From positions 1-64,000 of the forward strand of contig NZ_JAPSLI010000006.1 of assembly GCF_031180975.1 (NCBI RefSeq): a DNA stretch of 64,000 bases, read 5' to 3'. Source of the stretch: Microbacterium sp. GTDB taxonomy: Bacteria > Actinomycetota > Actinomycetes > Actinomycetales > Microbacteriaceae. The first letter of the stretch is position 1, and each line of letters begins with the position of its first letter. This document shows positions 36,921 through 46,143 of the stretch, in pieces. Below the pieces are notes generated by a model. The model made no database searches and was not told the origin of the DNA. It saw nothing but the letters and a program-made list of their open reading frames with translations. The translations under genes were made by a program, and so were the position numbers.

Positions 36921-37922
36921 ATGCCGGCCAGCGTCAAAGACGTCGCGGCGATCGCGGGAGTATCCGCGTCGACGGTGTCGAACTACCTCAATCACCCCCA
37001 GTTGCTGAGTGCTCGGACCAAGGAGAGGGTGAGCGCGGCGATCGAGAAGCTCGGCTACGTGCCGAACGAGTCGGCGCGGCAGCTTCGAGCCGGTTCGGGC
37101 AAGGCGATCGCGCTGATCCTGTTGGACGCCTGGCTGCCGTTCTTCAACGAGTTGTCCCGTGGCGTCGAGGAGGTCACGCGCGCCGGCGGGTGGTCGCCGT
37201 TCTTCAGCAACAGCAATCGTGACCGCGTGCAGGAGCTGCGCAACATCGAGATGTTCGAAGCGCACCGCGCGCGCGGCATCATCATCTATCCGCTCGGCGA
37301 CGTGGTGCCTGCACTCGAACGGCTGGCCGTGCGCGGCATCCGCTCCGTCGTGATCGGGCCGTCGCAGCCGTCACCCGCCGTCGGGTTCGTGCGCTTCGAC
37401 GACGTCGGCGGAGGACGGCTGGCCGGCGAGCATCTGGCGTCGCTGGGCCGGAGGCGGATCGCATTCCTCGGCCACCCGGAGCGCGTCAGCGAGTCCGCCG
37501 ACCGCCTCGCCGGATTCACGGATGCCGTCGGTGAGCGCGCACAGGTCCGCACGGTCATCACCCCGGACCTGACCATCGATGCCGGGATGGCCGCCGCGGA
37601 GGAGTTGCTGCGCCTGCCCGTCGAGGACCGCCCCGACGCTCTGTTCGCTACCAACGACATGCTCGCGATCGGCGCGCTCACCGTGCTGCTGCGCGCCGGG
37701 TTGTCCGTTCCCGGAGACGTGGCGATCGTGGGCTTCGACGACGTCGATCAGGCCCGCCAGGCGATCGTGCCGCTCACGACGATCCGGCAGCCCGCGTACG
37801 AGATCGGCCGCGCGGCGGCATCCGCTCTGCTCCGGCAGCTCGAGGAGCCCACCGCCCCCGCGCCGGAGGTGACCCCGTTCCCGGCGGAGCTGATCGTGCG
37901 CGAGTCCACCGTCGGGCGGTGA
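36921..37922 (+). CDS. LacI-family transcriptional regulator
   Basis: A 333-residue repressor with a clear N-terminal HTH (VKDVAAIAGVSASTVSNYLN, residues 5-24) and hinge helix (NESARQLRAGSG), followed by the PBP1 sugar-sensing domain (RRRIAFLGHPE, DALFATNDMLAIGAL, VAIVGFDDVDQARQAIVPLTTIRQP). ATG 36921 has GGGAGG (36908-36913) at good spacing; an upstream ATG at 36895 lies in the promoter. It probably represses the divergent epimerase gene. Confidence 0.92.
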   Translation: MPASVKDVAAIAGVSASTVSNYLNHPQLLSARTKERVSAAIEKLGYVPNESARQLRAGSGKAIALILLDAWLPFFNELSRGVEEVTRAGGWSPFFSNSNRDRVQELRNIEMFEAHRARGIIIYPLGDVVPALERLAVRGIRSVVIGPSQPSPAVGFVRFDDVGGGRLAGEHLASLGRRRIAFLGHPERVSESADRLAGFTDAVGERAQVRTVITPDLTIDAGMAAAEELLRLPVEDRPDALFATNDMLAIGALTVLLRAGLSVPGDVAIVGFDDVDQARQAIVPLTTIRQPAYEIGRAAASALLRQLEEPTAPAPEVTPFPAELIVRESTVGR

Positions 37923-37941
37923 GGCGACCGGCCGGGCGCGA

Positions 37942-38361
37942 TCAGGCCGACGGATGCCCGACGACGCCCTTGCGCAGCAGCGCGTTGCCGTACTTGCGGG
38001 TCTCCCCCGTGCGCACCATGAGGTACGCGCCGCGGGCGACGTCGTAGTAAGCGAACCGCTCGACGAACCGGGTGGTGGTCTCGTCGGTGCCCGCCGCGGT
38101 CATCAGCTCGCGCTGTACGTCGAGCACGGTGGCATCCGCCGACTCCATCAGATCCATGCCGGGCGCGTCGTCCAGCGGCAGCACGGTGCGGATCGCGGCG
38201 ACCACCTCGGGCGTCGTCGTGCCAGGCAGGTCGACGACCCGATCTCCGAGCCCCCACGCGGGGAAGTGCGCATCGGCGACGACGACCGCGTCGGAGTGAC
38301 CCATCCGGTCGAGGTGCAGCAGCAGCTCACCGGTCAGCAGCGGGTTGATGCCTTCAAGCAC
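37942..38361 (-). CDS. fucU: L-fucose mutarotase-like protein (RbsD/FucU family)
   Basis: A 139-residue RbsD/FucU pyranase-mutarotase. Catalytic-type His22 is in MGHSDAVVVADAHFPA, and the C-terminus has VRTGETRKYGNALLRKGVV, closer to FucU than to RbsD (compare the RbsD-like gene at 47276). It interconverts anomers of L-fucose, supplying the form used by the dehydrogenase. It is the last gene of the minus operon with the aldo/keto reductase and dehydratase. Confidence 0.85.
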   Translation of the reverse strand: MLEGINPLLTGELLLHLDRMGHSDAVVVADAHFPAWGLGDRVVDLPGTTTPEVVAAIRTVLPLDDAPGMDLMESADATVLDVQRELMTAAGTDETTTRFVERFAYYDVARGAYLMVRTGETRKYGNALLRKGVVGHPSA

Positions 38362-38388
38362 GGTGTCTCCTTCGTTCTTCCGGCTGTG

Positions 38389-39354
38389 TCAGGCCGGGAT
38401 GAGCCGCTCGGCTTCGAGTTCCTGCCACAGCGCGTCGGGGATGGGCAGCGCGGCGTATTCGGTGTTCTGGCGCAGCTGCGCGGGGCGGCTGCCGCCCACG
38501 ACGACCGAGCGCACCGACGCGGCACGCAGCGGGAACTGGATCGCGGCAGCGGGCAGGGGCACGCCGTGGTTCCGGCAGACGTCCGCGATGCGCACCAGCC
38601 GGTCCCACAGCTCGTCGGGTAGCCGGCCGTACTCGTACCGGCCGTCCCGGCGCGGCTCGCTCTGCGCGAGCAGGCCCGAGTTGAACACCGACGCCGCAAC
38701 GATCCCGGTCCCGCGCTCGTCGCACGCGGGCAGCACCTCGGCCGCGGCCGGCTGCTCGAGCAGCGTGTAACGGCCGGCCACCATGATGATGTCGAGATCG
38801 GCCTCCCGGACAGCGCGCGCGATGGCATCCGACACCATCGAGCCGATCCCGATCGCGGCGACCGTCCCCTCGTCGCGCACCGCCTCGAGGGCGGGGAACG
38901 CCTCGGCGAGCGCGAGGTCGAGGTCGTGCCGCTCGGGGTCGTGCAGGTAGAGCAGGTCGATGCGCTCGATGCCGAGGCGCTCCTGCGACTCGGCGATGCT
39001 GGCGCGGATGCCGGCTGCGGAGAAGTCCCACACGCGCTGCAGGTCGTCGGGAACGTGGAAGTCGTTCGCGGTGTCCAGGCCGCCAGGCTGGTGGTCCGGG
39101 TTGGGGCGCAGCAGGCGCCCGACCTTGGTGGACAGCACGAACTCGTCGCGCGGCTTGGTCTGCAGAAAGGTGCCCAGGCGTCGCTCGGACAGCCCCAGCC
39201 CGTAATGCGGTGCGGTGTCGTAGTAGCGGATGCCGGAATCCCAGGCCGCCTCGAGCACCGCCCACGCCTCGTCGTCGGTGAGCGGACGGAACAGGTTGCC
39301 GACGTTCGCGGCACCGTAGCCGAGGGTCGGGAGCGTCAGGTCAGTCGGTGACAT
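38389..39354 (-). CDS. Aldo/keto reductase, probable L-fucose (D-threo-aldose) 1-dehydrogenase
   Basis: A 321-residue AKR. The tetrad appears as Asp and Tyr in [11 protein letters not shown], Lys in STKVGR and His in YLHDP. The sequence [20 protein letters not shown] and SERRLG fits D-threo-aldose 1-dehydrogenases, which oxidise L-fucose to its lactone. It overlaps the fuconate dehydratase by 14 nt and precedes the mutarotase by 27 nt, so all three are one operon. Confidence 0.85.
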   Translation of the reverse strand: MSPTDLTLPTLGYGAANVGNLFRPLTDDEAWAVLEAAWDSGIRYYDTAPHYGLGLSERRLGTFLQTKPRDEFVLSTKVGRLLRPNPDHQPGGLDTANDFHVPDDLQRVWDFSAAGIRASIAESQERLGIERIDLLYLHDPERHDLDLALAEAFPALEAVRDEGTVAAIGIGSMVSDAIARAVREADLDIIMVAGRYTLLEQPAAAEVLPACDERGTGIVAASVFNSGLLAQSEPRRDGRYEYGRLPDELWDRLVRIADVCRNHGVPLPAAAIQFPLRAASVRSVVVGGSRPAQLRQNTEYAALPIPDALWQELEAERLIPA

Positions 39355-40630
39355 GCTGTCCGGTCCAGGTGTAGCGGGCGATGCTGTCGGCCTTCATCTC
39401 CATTCCGGCGCCGGGTGCCGTGGGCGCCATGTAGGAGCCGCCGCGGATGTCGGTGGGCACAACGAAGTGCTCGTGCAGATGGTCGACGTATTCGATGAGC
39501 CGCCCGTCGCGGGTGCCGCTGACCGCGACGAAGTCGAACATCGACAGGTGCTGCACGGCTTCACACAGGCCGACGCCGCCGGCATGAGGGCAGACCGGCA
39601 CGCCGAACTTCGCAGCGAGCAACAGGTTGGCGATGTTCTCGTTCACGCCCGCCACCCGCACAGCGTCGATCTGCATCACGCTGATCGCGTCGGCCTGCAG
39701 CAGCTGCTTGAAGATCATCCGGTTCTGGGCGTGCTCGCCGGTTGCGACGCGGATCGGCGCGACGCCGCGCGCGATCTCGGCGTGACCGAGGATGTCGTCG
39801 GGGCTGGTCGGCTCCTCGATCCAGGCTGGTTCGAACTCGGCGAGCGCGTTCACCCACTCGATCGCCTCGTCGACCTCCCAGCGCTGGTTGGCGTCGATCG
39901 CGATCGGGAAGTCCGGCCCGCACACCTCGCGCGCCTTGCGGAAGCGGCGGATGTCGTCCTCGAGGTCCGCGCCGACCTTGAGCTTGATCTGCGTGAAGCC
40001 GTCGGCCATGGCCTCGCGGGCGAGCCGCTCCAGCTTCTCGTCGGAGTAGCCCAGCCACCCGGGGCTGGTGGTGTAACCGGGGTAGCCGGTGGCGAGCAGC
40101 TGCTGTTCGCGTTCCGCGCGGCCGGGTTCGGCGGCGCGGAGGATCTCGAGTGCGTCCTCGCGGGTCAGGGCGTTCGTGAGGTAGCGGAAGTCGACCAGGT
40201 CGACGATCTCCTCCGGCGTCATCCGCGCGAGCAGCTGCCACAGCGGCAGACCGGCCCGCTTGGCCTTGATGTCCCACAGCGCGTTGATCACGGCGCCGAT
40301 GGCCATGTGCATGACGCCCTTCTCGGGGCCGAGCCAGCGCAGCTGTGAATCGCCGATGAGCTCTCGGAAGGTGCCGCCCATGTCGTCGAGCAGCGGCTCG
40401 AGTTCCCGCCCCACGAGATGGCCGGCGAGGGCGTCGATGGCGGCGACCTGCACGTCGTTGCCGCGGCCGATCGTGAACACGAAGGCGTGCCCCGCGTCCC
40501 CCGCGTCGGTGCGGACGATCACGTAGGCGGCCGAGTAGTCGGGATCGGGGTTCATGGCATCCGAACCGTCCAGGCTCAGCGACGTGGGAAAGCGGATGTC
40601 GCTGGTGTCCAGCGCGACGATACGGCTCAC
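39341..40630 (-). CDS. L-fuconate dehydratase (enolase superfamily)
   Basis: A 429-residue enolase-superfamily dehydratase. Catalytic residues match the fuconate dehydratase pattern: Lys216/Lys218 (QIKLKVG), metal ligands Asp247 (IAIDANQRW), Glu273 (IEEPTSPDD) and Glu299 (GEHAQNR), and base His349 (CPHAGGVGL). The reaction is L-fuconate to 2-keto-3-deoxy-L-fuconate. GTG 40630 follows GAAGGAGCCCC. Its promoter is divergent from the FAH hydrolase over the operator at 40685. Confidence 0.88.
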   Translation of the reverse strand: MSRIVALDTSDIRFPTSLSLDGSDAMNPDPDYSAAYVIVRTDAGDAGHAFVFTIGRGNDVQVAAIDALAGHLVGRELEPLLDDMGGTFRELIGDSQLRWLGPEKGVMHMAIGAVINALWDIKAKRAGLPLWQLLARMTPEEIVDLVDFRYLTNALTREDALEILRAAEPGRAEREQQLLATGYPGYTTSPGWLGYSDEKLERLAREAMADGFTQIKLKVGADLEDDIRRFRKAREVCGPDFPIAIDANQRWEVDEAIEWVNALAEFEPAWIEEPTSPDDILGHAEIARGVAPIRVATGEHAQNRMIFKQLLQADAISVMQIDAVRVAGVNENIANLLLAAKFGVPVCPHAGGVGLCEAVQHLSMFDFVAVSGTRDGRLIEYVDHLHEHFVVPTDIRGGSYMAPTAPGAGMEMKADSIARYTWTGQHVTD

Positions 40631-40673
40631 GGGGCTCCTTCGGTGTCTCGCCGCTGTACCGCGGTCGAACCAC

Positions 40674-40702
40674 TTGGAGTGTAAACATCCGATGTCTATA
40701 CT
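40674..40702 (+). promoter_or_regulatory. Promoter with ACATCCGATGT operator in the spacer
   Basis: TTGGAG (40674-40679), a 17-nt spacer, and TATACT (40697-40702) form a sigma70-type promoter for the FAH gene. The perfect 5-1-5 palindrome ACATC-C-GATGT (40685-40695) fills the spacer, so a bound repressor would block it. It also lies 55 nt before the divergent dehydratase start. Confidence 0.65.
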
Positions 40703-40754
40703 GTCAACGGCACGTGCGGTCGTCGCACGCCGCCGGCAGAGGTGAGGAGAGCCC

Positions 40755-41615
40755 ATGAAGTTCGCGCGACTTGGAGAGCCGGGTGCCGAGGTGCCGGTCG
40801 TCATCGACGGCGACCGAACGTACGATCTGCGGCCCGTCACATCCGACGTGAACGGCGACTTCCTCGCCGACGATCCGGTCGGGCGCACGCAGGCGGCTCT
40901 CGACGCGGGAACCCTCACCGAGCTGCCGGATGCCGCGGAGCGGCGCATCGGGGCACCGATCGCGCGCCCGAGCGCGGTGGTGTGCGTGGGCCAGAACTAC
41001 GCGGCGCACGCCAGGGAGTCGGGCTCCGAACCGCCGACCGTGCCGATCATCTTCCTGAAGACACCCAACACGGTGGTCGGGCCGAACGACGCCGTCACGA
41101 TCCCGCGCGGCAGCGAGAAGACCGACTGGGAGGTCGAGCTGGGCGTCGTCATCGGCTCGCGCACCGCATACCTCGACTCGCCCGAGGAGGCCGCCGCGCA
41201 CATCGCCGGCTACGTGGTCGCGAACGACGTCTCCGAGCGGGCGTTCCAGATGGAGGTGTCGGGCGGGCAGTGGTCGAAGGGCAAGATCGCAGCGGGCTTC
41301 AACCCCACGGGGCCCTGGCTGGTCACCGCCGACGAGGTCGACCCCTCGGGACTCCGGCTGCGCAGCTGGGTGAACGGCGAACCGCGGCAGGACTCGAACA
41401 CGAGCGACATGATCTTCGACGTGCCGACGATCGTGCACCACCTGTCGCAGTACATGACCCTCGAGCCGGGCGACCTCATCCTGACGGGCACGCCGCAGGG
41501 CGTGGCGTTCGGCGGCAGGTTCCCATACCTGAAGGCGGGCGACGTCGTGGAGATCGAGATCGAGGGCCTCGGCCGGCAACGGCAGGAGTTCGCGGCGTGG
41601 GAGGCACAGCGATGA
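40755..41615 (+). CDS. Fumarylacetoacetate-hydrolase-family protein, probable 2,4-diketo-3-deoxy-L-fuconate hydrolase
   Basis: A 286-residue FAH-domain hydrolase. It has [11 protein letters not shown], the metal-binding EVELGVVIG (Glu ligands), [14 protein letters not shown] and [18 protein letters not shown]. In the non-phosphorylative L-fucose route such an enzyme cleaves the diketo acid to L-lactate and pyruvate. ATG 40755 has GGTGAGGAGAGCCC upstream. Its stop overlaps the SDR start. Confidence 0.85.
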   Translation: MKFARLGEPGAEVPVVIDGDRTYDLRPVTSDVNGDFLADDPVGRTQAALDAGTLTELPDAAERRIGAPIARPSAVVCVGQNYAAHARESGSEPPTVPIIFLKTPNTVVGPNDAVTIPRGSEKTDWEVELGVVIGSRTAYLDSPEEAAAHIAGYVVANDVSERAFQMEVSGGQWSKGKIAAGFNPTGPWLVTADEVDPSGLRLRSWVNGEPRQDSNTSDMIFDVPTIVHHLSQYMTLEPGDLILTGTPQGVAFGGRFPYLKAGDVVEIEIEGLGRQRQEFAAWEAQR

Positions 41616-42397
41616 GCGGTTCGCCGGTCGTTGAGCGAGCGAAGCGAGACGAAACGCTTTCGGGTCTGGTCGCCATCGTCACCGGCGGTGCGTCCGGCAT
41701 CGGCGCGGCGATCGCCCGCCGCCTGCACGACGAGGGCGCGCAGATCGCCGTGCTCGACCGTGACATCTCCGGGGCCGACGACCGCTTCGCAGCCTTCACC
41801 GCCGATGTCTCCGACCGCGATTCGGTGAACGCGGCCGTGGCGGCCGTGGCGGAGCGTTTCGGCCGCATCGACATCGTGATCAACAACGCCGGCATCGGCG
41901 CGCAGGGCGACATCACCGCGAACGACGACGACGAGTGGGCGCGAGTGCTCTCGATCAACGTGACCGGCATCGCGCGGGTGACGGGGGCGGCGCTGCCGTG
42001 GCTGCGCAAGTCACCGGCCGCGGCGGTGTGCAACACGGCATCCATCGCATCGACCACCGGCTTGCCGCAGCGCGCGCTGTACTCGGCGTCGAAGGGGGCC
42101 GTGTCCGCGCTGACCCGCGCGATGGCGGCCGATCATCTGCGGGAGGGGATCCGCGTGAACGCGGTGAACCCGGGCACCGCCGACACCCCGTGGGTGGGGC
42201 GGCTGCTCGATTCTGCCGACGACCCCGCGGCCGAGCGCGCCGCGCTCGAAGCTCGCCAGCCGCATGGGCGGCTCGTCTCCCCCGACGAGGTCGCCGGCGC
42301 TGTGCTGTACCTGGTCAGCCCAGCATCCGGTTCGACCACCGGCACGTTCATCGAGGTCGACGGCGGCATGGCGCAACTGCGCCTGCGGGCGGAGTGA
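41612..42397 (+). CDS. SDR oxidoreductase, probable 2-keto-3-deoxy-L-fuconate dehydrogenase
   Basis: A 261-residue classical SDR: TGGASGIGAAIA near 24, Asp ending strand 2 (LDRDISG; NAD type), NNAGIGAQGD, YSASKGA catalytic Tyr/Lys, VDGGMAQL end. In the L-fucose pathway it would oxidise 2-keto-3-deoxy-L-fuconate before hydrolytic cleavage. Codons 4-16 (VVERAKRDETL and flanks) are a copy of dispersed repeat A in reverse orientation, so the N-terminus before the Rossmann strand comes from a repeat. Start ATG 41612 overlaps the FAH stop. Confidence 0.88.
   Translation: MSGSPVVERAKRDETLSGLVAIVTGGASGIGAAIARRLHDEGAQIAVLDRDISGADDRFAAFTADVSDRDSVNAAVAAVAERFGRIDIVINNAGIGAQGDITANDDDEWARVLSINVTGIARVTGAALPWLRKSPAAAVCNTASIASTTGLPQRALYSASKGAVSALTRAMAADHLREGIRVNAVNPGTADTPWVGRLLDSADDPAAERAALEARQPHGRLVSPDEVAGAVLYLVSPASGSTTGTFIEVDGGMAQLRLRAE
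41624..41657 (-). repeat. Repeat family A copy inside a coding sequence
   Basis: CCGGTCGTTGAGCGAGCGAA through GAGACGAAACGC is the reverse complement of the intergenic unit at 653 and 26392. It is read in frame as part of the SDR N-terminus. Confidence 0.85.
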
Positions 42398-42434
42398 CCC
42401 AGCGCACTCGTCCGCGTCCCGGTCCTCCACCGCC

Positions 42435-42578
42435 AAGTCGCAGAATCTGTCGCTCCGCGCGCGCGAAACCGGCATCCATCGCGACCCGAACGCGCGACGC
42501 GACGCACCCCGACGCCCAGGTCGCAAAAACTGTCGCACCGCACGCCCGAAACCGGCATCCGTTGCGACCTGAATGGGC
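42435..42578. repeat. Repeat family B, two full copies
   Basis: Copies at 42435-42496 and 42518-42578, each about 60 bp, start RGTCGCARAAWCTGTCGC and end CCGGCATCC-RTYGCGACCYGAA. The two ends (GTCGCA and TGCGAC) are complementary. They fill most of the 265-bp gap before the gene at 42663. Confidence 0.8.
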
Positions 42579-42662
42579 GCGCCTTCGTGATGCCACTCGG
42601 GCGTGGCCGGTGCCTGTGGATAACCCACCCGCGCGCTCGGTCGATCGTGCCACCGTATCGCG

Positions 42663-43646
42663 ATGAGAACTCCGCACCCGTTGCCGAAGGAACTCGGCTG
42701 GCGCTTCTCGGTGCAGCAGGCCAGGGACGCAGGGGTGAGCGCGGGCCGGCTGCGTCGCGCGGACCTGGATCGGCCGTTCCACGGCATCCGCGCCCTGCGG
42801 CATCCGCTCGACTTGCCCGAGATGGACCCGTACGAGCGGCAGGCAGCCGAGCACCGGGTGAGCGCGCGGCAGTACGCGCCCCGCCTTCGCCCCCGTCAGT
42901 TCCTCAGCCATGAGACCGCCGTCGCACTCCTCGGCGGGCCGAGTCCACTGGCCGTTGCGCGACCCGCATTCGACGGGCCGCCGGTTCCGTTGGATGGGCG
43001 CAGCCTACCCGTCCATGTGAGCACCCTCGGCGATGGCCCGCTCGTTCGCGCGGCCGGGGTCCGCGGCCATCGTGCCGACCCGAAGACGACTCGGATCGCT
43101 CGGGCAGACGGCGTGCCGATCGCCCACCCGACGACGATCTGGTGCCAACTCGGCAGCTGGCCTCTGCTCGACCTCGTCGCGCTCGGCGACTTCTTCTGCC
43201 GCGTCTGGCGCGAAGGGCCGGGTCGCCCGGTCGGGAAACAGCCGTTGACTACCGTCGACGAGCTCGCGGCGGCGCTGGCGGCCGGTCGGCGGCCCGGCAT
43301 CCGACGTCTGCGGCAGGCTCTCGAGTTCGTACGCGAGGACTCCTGGTCACCCCGGGAATCAAAGCTGCGCTGCCACCTCGTCCTCGCCGGTCTGCCCGAG
43401 CCCACCCTTAACCACGACGTGTACGACGACAAGGGTCGCTTCCTGGGGTGTGTCGACCTCGCCTATCCCGAACGCAAGATCGCCATCGAGTACCACGGCA
43501 CGCTGCATCACTCCCGGTATGCCGAGGACGTCGAGCGCATCGCCGCCCTCCGGGCGGCCGGCTGGATAGTGATCGAGGTCACCAGCGCTCTCTTCGCCCG
43601 ACCGGATGCCGTGGTGGCGAGGGTCCGCGCCGCGCTCGGTCTCTGA
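42663..43646 (+). CDS. DUF559-type (Vsr-fold) protein with AbiEi-like N-terminal region
   Basis: A 327-residue protein. The C-terminal third (about 215-325) has the DUF559/very-short-patch-repair endonuclease pattern: SPRESKLRCHLVLAG, FLGCVDLAYPERKIAIEYHG (acidic and His active-site strand), LRAAGWIVIEVTSALF. The N-terminal part resembles AbiEi-like winged-helix antitoxin proteins common in actinobacteria. No partner toxin is next to it. It stands alone between repeat-B clusters on both sides. Function unknown; a DNA-cleaving defence or repair role is only inferred. Confidence 0.75.
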   Translation: MRTPHPLPKELGWRFSVQQARDAGVSAGRLRRADLDRPFHGIRALRHPLDLPEMDPYERQAAEHRVSARQYAPRLRPRQFLSHETAVALLGGPSPLAVARPAFDGPPVPLDGRSLPVHVSTLGDGPLVRAAGVRGHRADPKTTRIARADGVPIAHPTTIWCQLGSWPLLDLVALGDFFCRVWREGPGRPVGKQPLTTVDELAAALAAGRRPGIRRLRQALEFVREDSWSPRESKLRCHLVLAGLPEPTLNHDVYDDKGRFLGCVDLAYPERKIAIEYHGTLHHSRYAEDVERIAALRAAGWIVIEVTSALFARPDAVVARVRAALGL

Positions 43647-43677
43647 GTCGGCGAATCGCGGTGAAGGCTGCCCCCTT

Positions 43678-43821
43678 CAGATCGCAGAAAACGCCGCTTC
43701 GCGCGCCGCTTACCGGCATCCGCTGCGACCTGAGCGCGCGAAACCACCCCCAGCCCTCTGGGTCGCAGAAAACGCCGCTCTGCGCGCGGGATTCCGGCAT
43801 CCGTTGCGACCTGAACGCGCG
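43678..43821. repeat. Repeat family B, two full copies
   Basis: Copies at 43678-43740 and 43760-43821 (GGTCGCAGAAAACGCCGC ... CCGGCATCCG-TTGCGACCTGA). With the pair at 42435-42578 they bracket the DUF559 gene. The 203-bp gap holds nothing else. Confidence 0.8.
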
Positions 43822-43849
43822 AGGGCAGCCCCCGAGCGCACGATCCTCG

Positions 43850-44713
43850 TCACGGGATGCCGTAGAACCGCGCCCCGTTCCCCCAGAACAGCCCGTCCAT
43901 GTCGACACCGCGCGAGACCGCCCAGTCCGCGACCGTGCGGAACCAGCGGTCGCGGGCACCGGGCAGCGAAGCCGCGGCGTCGACGGCCGAGACCGGCCAG
44001 TCGCTTCCCCACATCAACCGGTCGGCGCCGAACGAGTCGAGCGCGGCGTCCAGGAAGGGCGCGACCTGGGCATCCGTCCAGACTCCGCCGCTCTCGGCGG
44101 GCAGCCCAGACACCTTGCAGAACACCTGTGGACTCGCCGCGAGCTCCCGCAGGTCGCCCAGCCATGCCGCCGATGGCTCCACCGGTGCGTCCACGCTGCC
44201 GATCACCGGCTTGCCGAGGTGATCGAGGACGATCCGCAGCTCCGGCACCGCCGCCGCGAGCGCGGTGACGTCGGCGATCTGATGCTGGCGCACGCACGCA
44301 TCGAACGTCCACCCCCGATCGGCGACCGAGCGCGCCCCGGCGACGAACTCCGCCGATCGCGCCAGGCCGTCCCGCTCGCCCTGCAGCAGATGCCGAACGC
44401 CCACCACCCGCGCAGACCCGGCGAGCTCGTTCAGCTCCGCCTCAGTGACGGCGCCCTGGTCGAGGCGCGCGCCGGCGACGATCGCGACGACGCCAACGGC
44501 ATCCGCGATCGATTCCACCCAGCGCACCTCCGCGACGTGCTGCTCCGCGACGGTCCCGGCCTGCACGAAGACCGCCGTCTCCTGCTCCGGCCCGTGCAGC
44601 CGCTCGTCGCCCAGCTCCTCCGCCGCGAAACGCCGCTCCAACGGGCCGCTCAGCCAGTCGTAGCGCAGAGCCTCGGGGTTCCACAGGTGCAGGTGGCTGT
44701 CCAGAACGCGCAT
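43850..44713 (-). CDS. Amidohydrolase-family lactonase, probable L-fuconolactonase
   Basis: A 287-residue amidohydrolase of the COG3618 lactonase group. It starts MRVLDSHLHLWNPEALRYDWL (HxH metal motif), has IVLDHLGKP and ends with MWGSDWPVS (metal Asp) and NGARFYGIP. In the pathway it hydrolyses L-fucono-lactone to L-fuconate. ATG 44713 is chosen because GGCAGG (44723-44728) is well spaced; ATG 44722 is the alternative. It is divergent from the FadR-type gene, 47 nt apart. Confidence 0.83.
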   Translation of the reverse strand: MRVLDSHLHLWNPEALRYDWLSGPLERRFAAEELGDERLHGPEQETAVFVQAGTVAEQHVAEVRWVESIADAVGVVAIVAGARLDQGAVTEAELNELAGSARVVGVRHLLQGERDGLARSAEFVAGARSVADRGWTFDACVRQHQIADVTALAAAVPELRIVLDHLGKPVIGSVDAPVEPSAAWLGDLRELAASPQVFCKVSGLPAESGGVWTDAQVAPFLDAALDSFGADRLMWGSDWPVSAVDAAASLPGARDRWFRTVADWAVSRGVDMDGLFWGNGARFYGIP

Positions 44714-44732
44714 GTCGACCATCCTGCCGGAA

Positions 44733-44760
44733 ACATCCGATCAATGGCTAGGATGCCGGT
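44733..44760 (+). promoter_or_regulatory. Operator ACATCCGATCA and -10 of the leaderless FadR-type gene
   Basis: ACATCCGATCA (44733-44743) directly precedes TAGGAT (44749-44754), which ends 6 nt before ATG 44761. The location over the regulator's own promoter suggests autoregulation and names this protein as the best candidate to bind the motif at 35802 and 40685. Confidence 0.6.
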
Positions 44761-45441
44761 ATGGCAGTGACCGACGAGGCGATCGAGAAGATCAAGGCGA
44801 TGATCGTGTCGGGTGAGCTCGGGCCGGGCGATCGGCTCCCGCCCGAGAAGGAGCTCGCCGAACGCCTCGGCCTGTCGCGCAGTTCGATGCGCGAGGCCGT
44901 GAAGGCGCTCGAGGTCATCCGCGTGCTCGACGTGCGCCGCGGCGACGGCACCTACGTCACGAGCCTCGAACCGCACCTGCTGCTCGAGGCGATCAGCTTC
45001 GTCATCGACATGCACGACGACGACTCGCTGCTGGAACTGTTCGCCGTTCGGCGGATGCTGGAATCCCAGGCGACCGGCCTGGCGGCGAGCAACGCCACCG
45101 CCGAAGCCGCCGAGGCTCTGCAGGCCGAGATCGCCGCGGTCGACCCGGCGACCGTGAGCATCGACGACCTGGTGGCCCACGACATCCGCTTCCACCGCGA
45201 CATCGTGCGGATGACGGGCAACGGCTACCTCGCGAGCCTCATCGAGAGCCTGAGCAGCCAGACCATCCGGGCGCGCGTCTGGCGCGGACTCACCGAGTCC
45301 GGAGCCGTCGAGCGCACGCTGTCCGAGCACCGTGCGATCGCCGAGGCCATCGCCCAGCACGACTCCGCGCTGGCGACCTCCCTGGCCACCGCGCACATCG
45401 CCGGCGTGGAGCGGTGGCTGCGCCAGGCGGCATCCGCCTGA
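44761..45441 (+). CDS. FadR-subfamily GntR regulator of the L-fucose genes
   Basis: A 226-residue GntR/FCD regulator. The winged helix (residues 4-68; PPEKELAERLGLSRSSMREAVKALE is the recognition region, GDGTYVT the wing) is followed by an FCD domain with metal or ligand His/Asp positions in HDIRFHRDIVRM, EHRAIAEAI and AHIAGVERW. It is predicted leaderless. By operator distribution it may control the fuconate operon, the FAH-SDR operon, the lactonase and the importer. Confidence 0.88.
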   Translation: MAVTDEAIEKIKAMIVSGELGPGDRLPPEKELAERLGLSRSSMREAVKALEVIRVLDVRRGDGTYVTSLEPHLLLEAISFVIDMHDDDSLLELFAVRRMLESQATGLAASNATAEAAEALQAEIAAVDPATVSIDDLVAHDIRFHRDIVRMTGNGYLASLIESLSSQTIRARVWRGLTESGAVERTLSEHRAIAEAIAQHDSALATSLATAHIAGVERWLRQAASA

Positions 45442-45443
45442 CC

Positions 45444-45475
45444 GCTGACCCGCTGGGTGCGACGCGGGTGTCAGC
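45444..45475. terminator. Possible terminator between convergent genes
   Basis: GCTGACCCGC and GCGGGTGTCAGC form a stem with one bulge pair. It overlaps the stop codon of the minus-strand transaldolase-like gene. Confidence 0.4.
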
Positions 45476-46127
45476 CCCCGAGCCGCGCCATGGCCGCGTC
45501 GAACTCGGCGGCCGAGCTGTCGCTCACGTCGTGGAACAGCAGCTGCTCGATCACATCCGGAGCGGCGGTGAAGTACGGCACCCCCGCCTCGCGCAAGCCC
45601 ACGATGTCTTCCGGCGAGCGCAGGCTCGCGGCGAGCACGTCGGTCGCAGAGCCCTCACACGCGGCCTGCATCCGTGCGATCAGCGCGTCGCCGTCGACTC
45701 CGGCATCCCGCAGCCTGCCGAGGTACGGGGCGATGTACTGCACGCCGATGCTTGCGCAGGCCAGCGCCTGCCCGACCGAGTACACCGCGGTGACGAGCAC
45801 GCTGGCTCCGTCGCGCACCAGAGCGGATGCCGCGGCGAACCCGTCCGCGGTGGCGGGGACCTTTACGGCCACGCGGTCGCCGAGCGCGAGGATCCCCTCG
45901 GCGTTGCGCAGGAACGACGCGGTGTCGCCGCCCCAGGTCTGGAAGAACACCTCGCGGGCGCCCTGACCGACCCAGCGCTCGTAGAGGGCAGGGATGTCCT
46001 CGGCCGTGCGGCCGCTGCGCTCGAGAATCGTGGGATTCGTCGTCACGCCGTGCACGACGCCCGCCCCCAGCAGACGACCCACCCGGTCGACGTCGGCGCT
46101 GTCCACGTAAAGGCGGGGAGCGGTCAT
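45471..46127 (-). CDS. Transaldolase / fructose-6-phosphate aldolase-like protein
   Basis: A 218-residue TalC/FSA-size aldolase. YVDSADVDRV and GVTTNPTIL give the N-terminal signature, and Schiff-base Lys89 is in RVAVKVPATADG. It is the small transaldolase form (about 215-220), cleaving or forming C3-C4 bonds of sugar phosphates. ATG has GAGAGGACTCGTC upstream. It is divergent from rbsK over two candidate operators. Confidence 0.87.
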   Translation of the reverse strand: MTAPRLYVDSADVDRVGRLLGAGVVHGVTTNPTILERSGRTAEDIPALYERWVGQGAREVFFQTWGGDTASFLRNAEGILALGDRVAVKVPATADGFAAASALVRDGASVLVTAVYSVGQALACASIGVQYIAPYLGRLRDAGVDGDALIARMQAACEGSATDVLAASLRSPEDIVGLREAGVPYFTAAPDVIEQLLFHDVSDSSAAEFDAAMARLGG

Positions 46128-46143
46128 GACGAGTCCTCTCAGA

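Noticed and set aside
42435..43821. CRISPR-like array formed by repeat family B
   Set aside because: Spacing is irregular, copies diverge, and a gene lies between the pairs; no cas genes are near.
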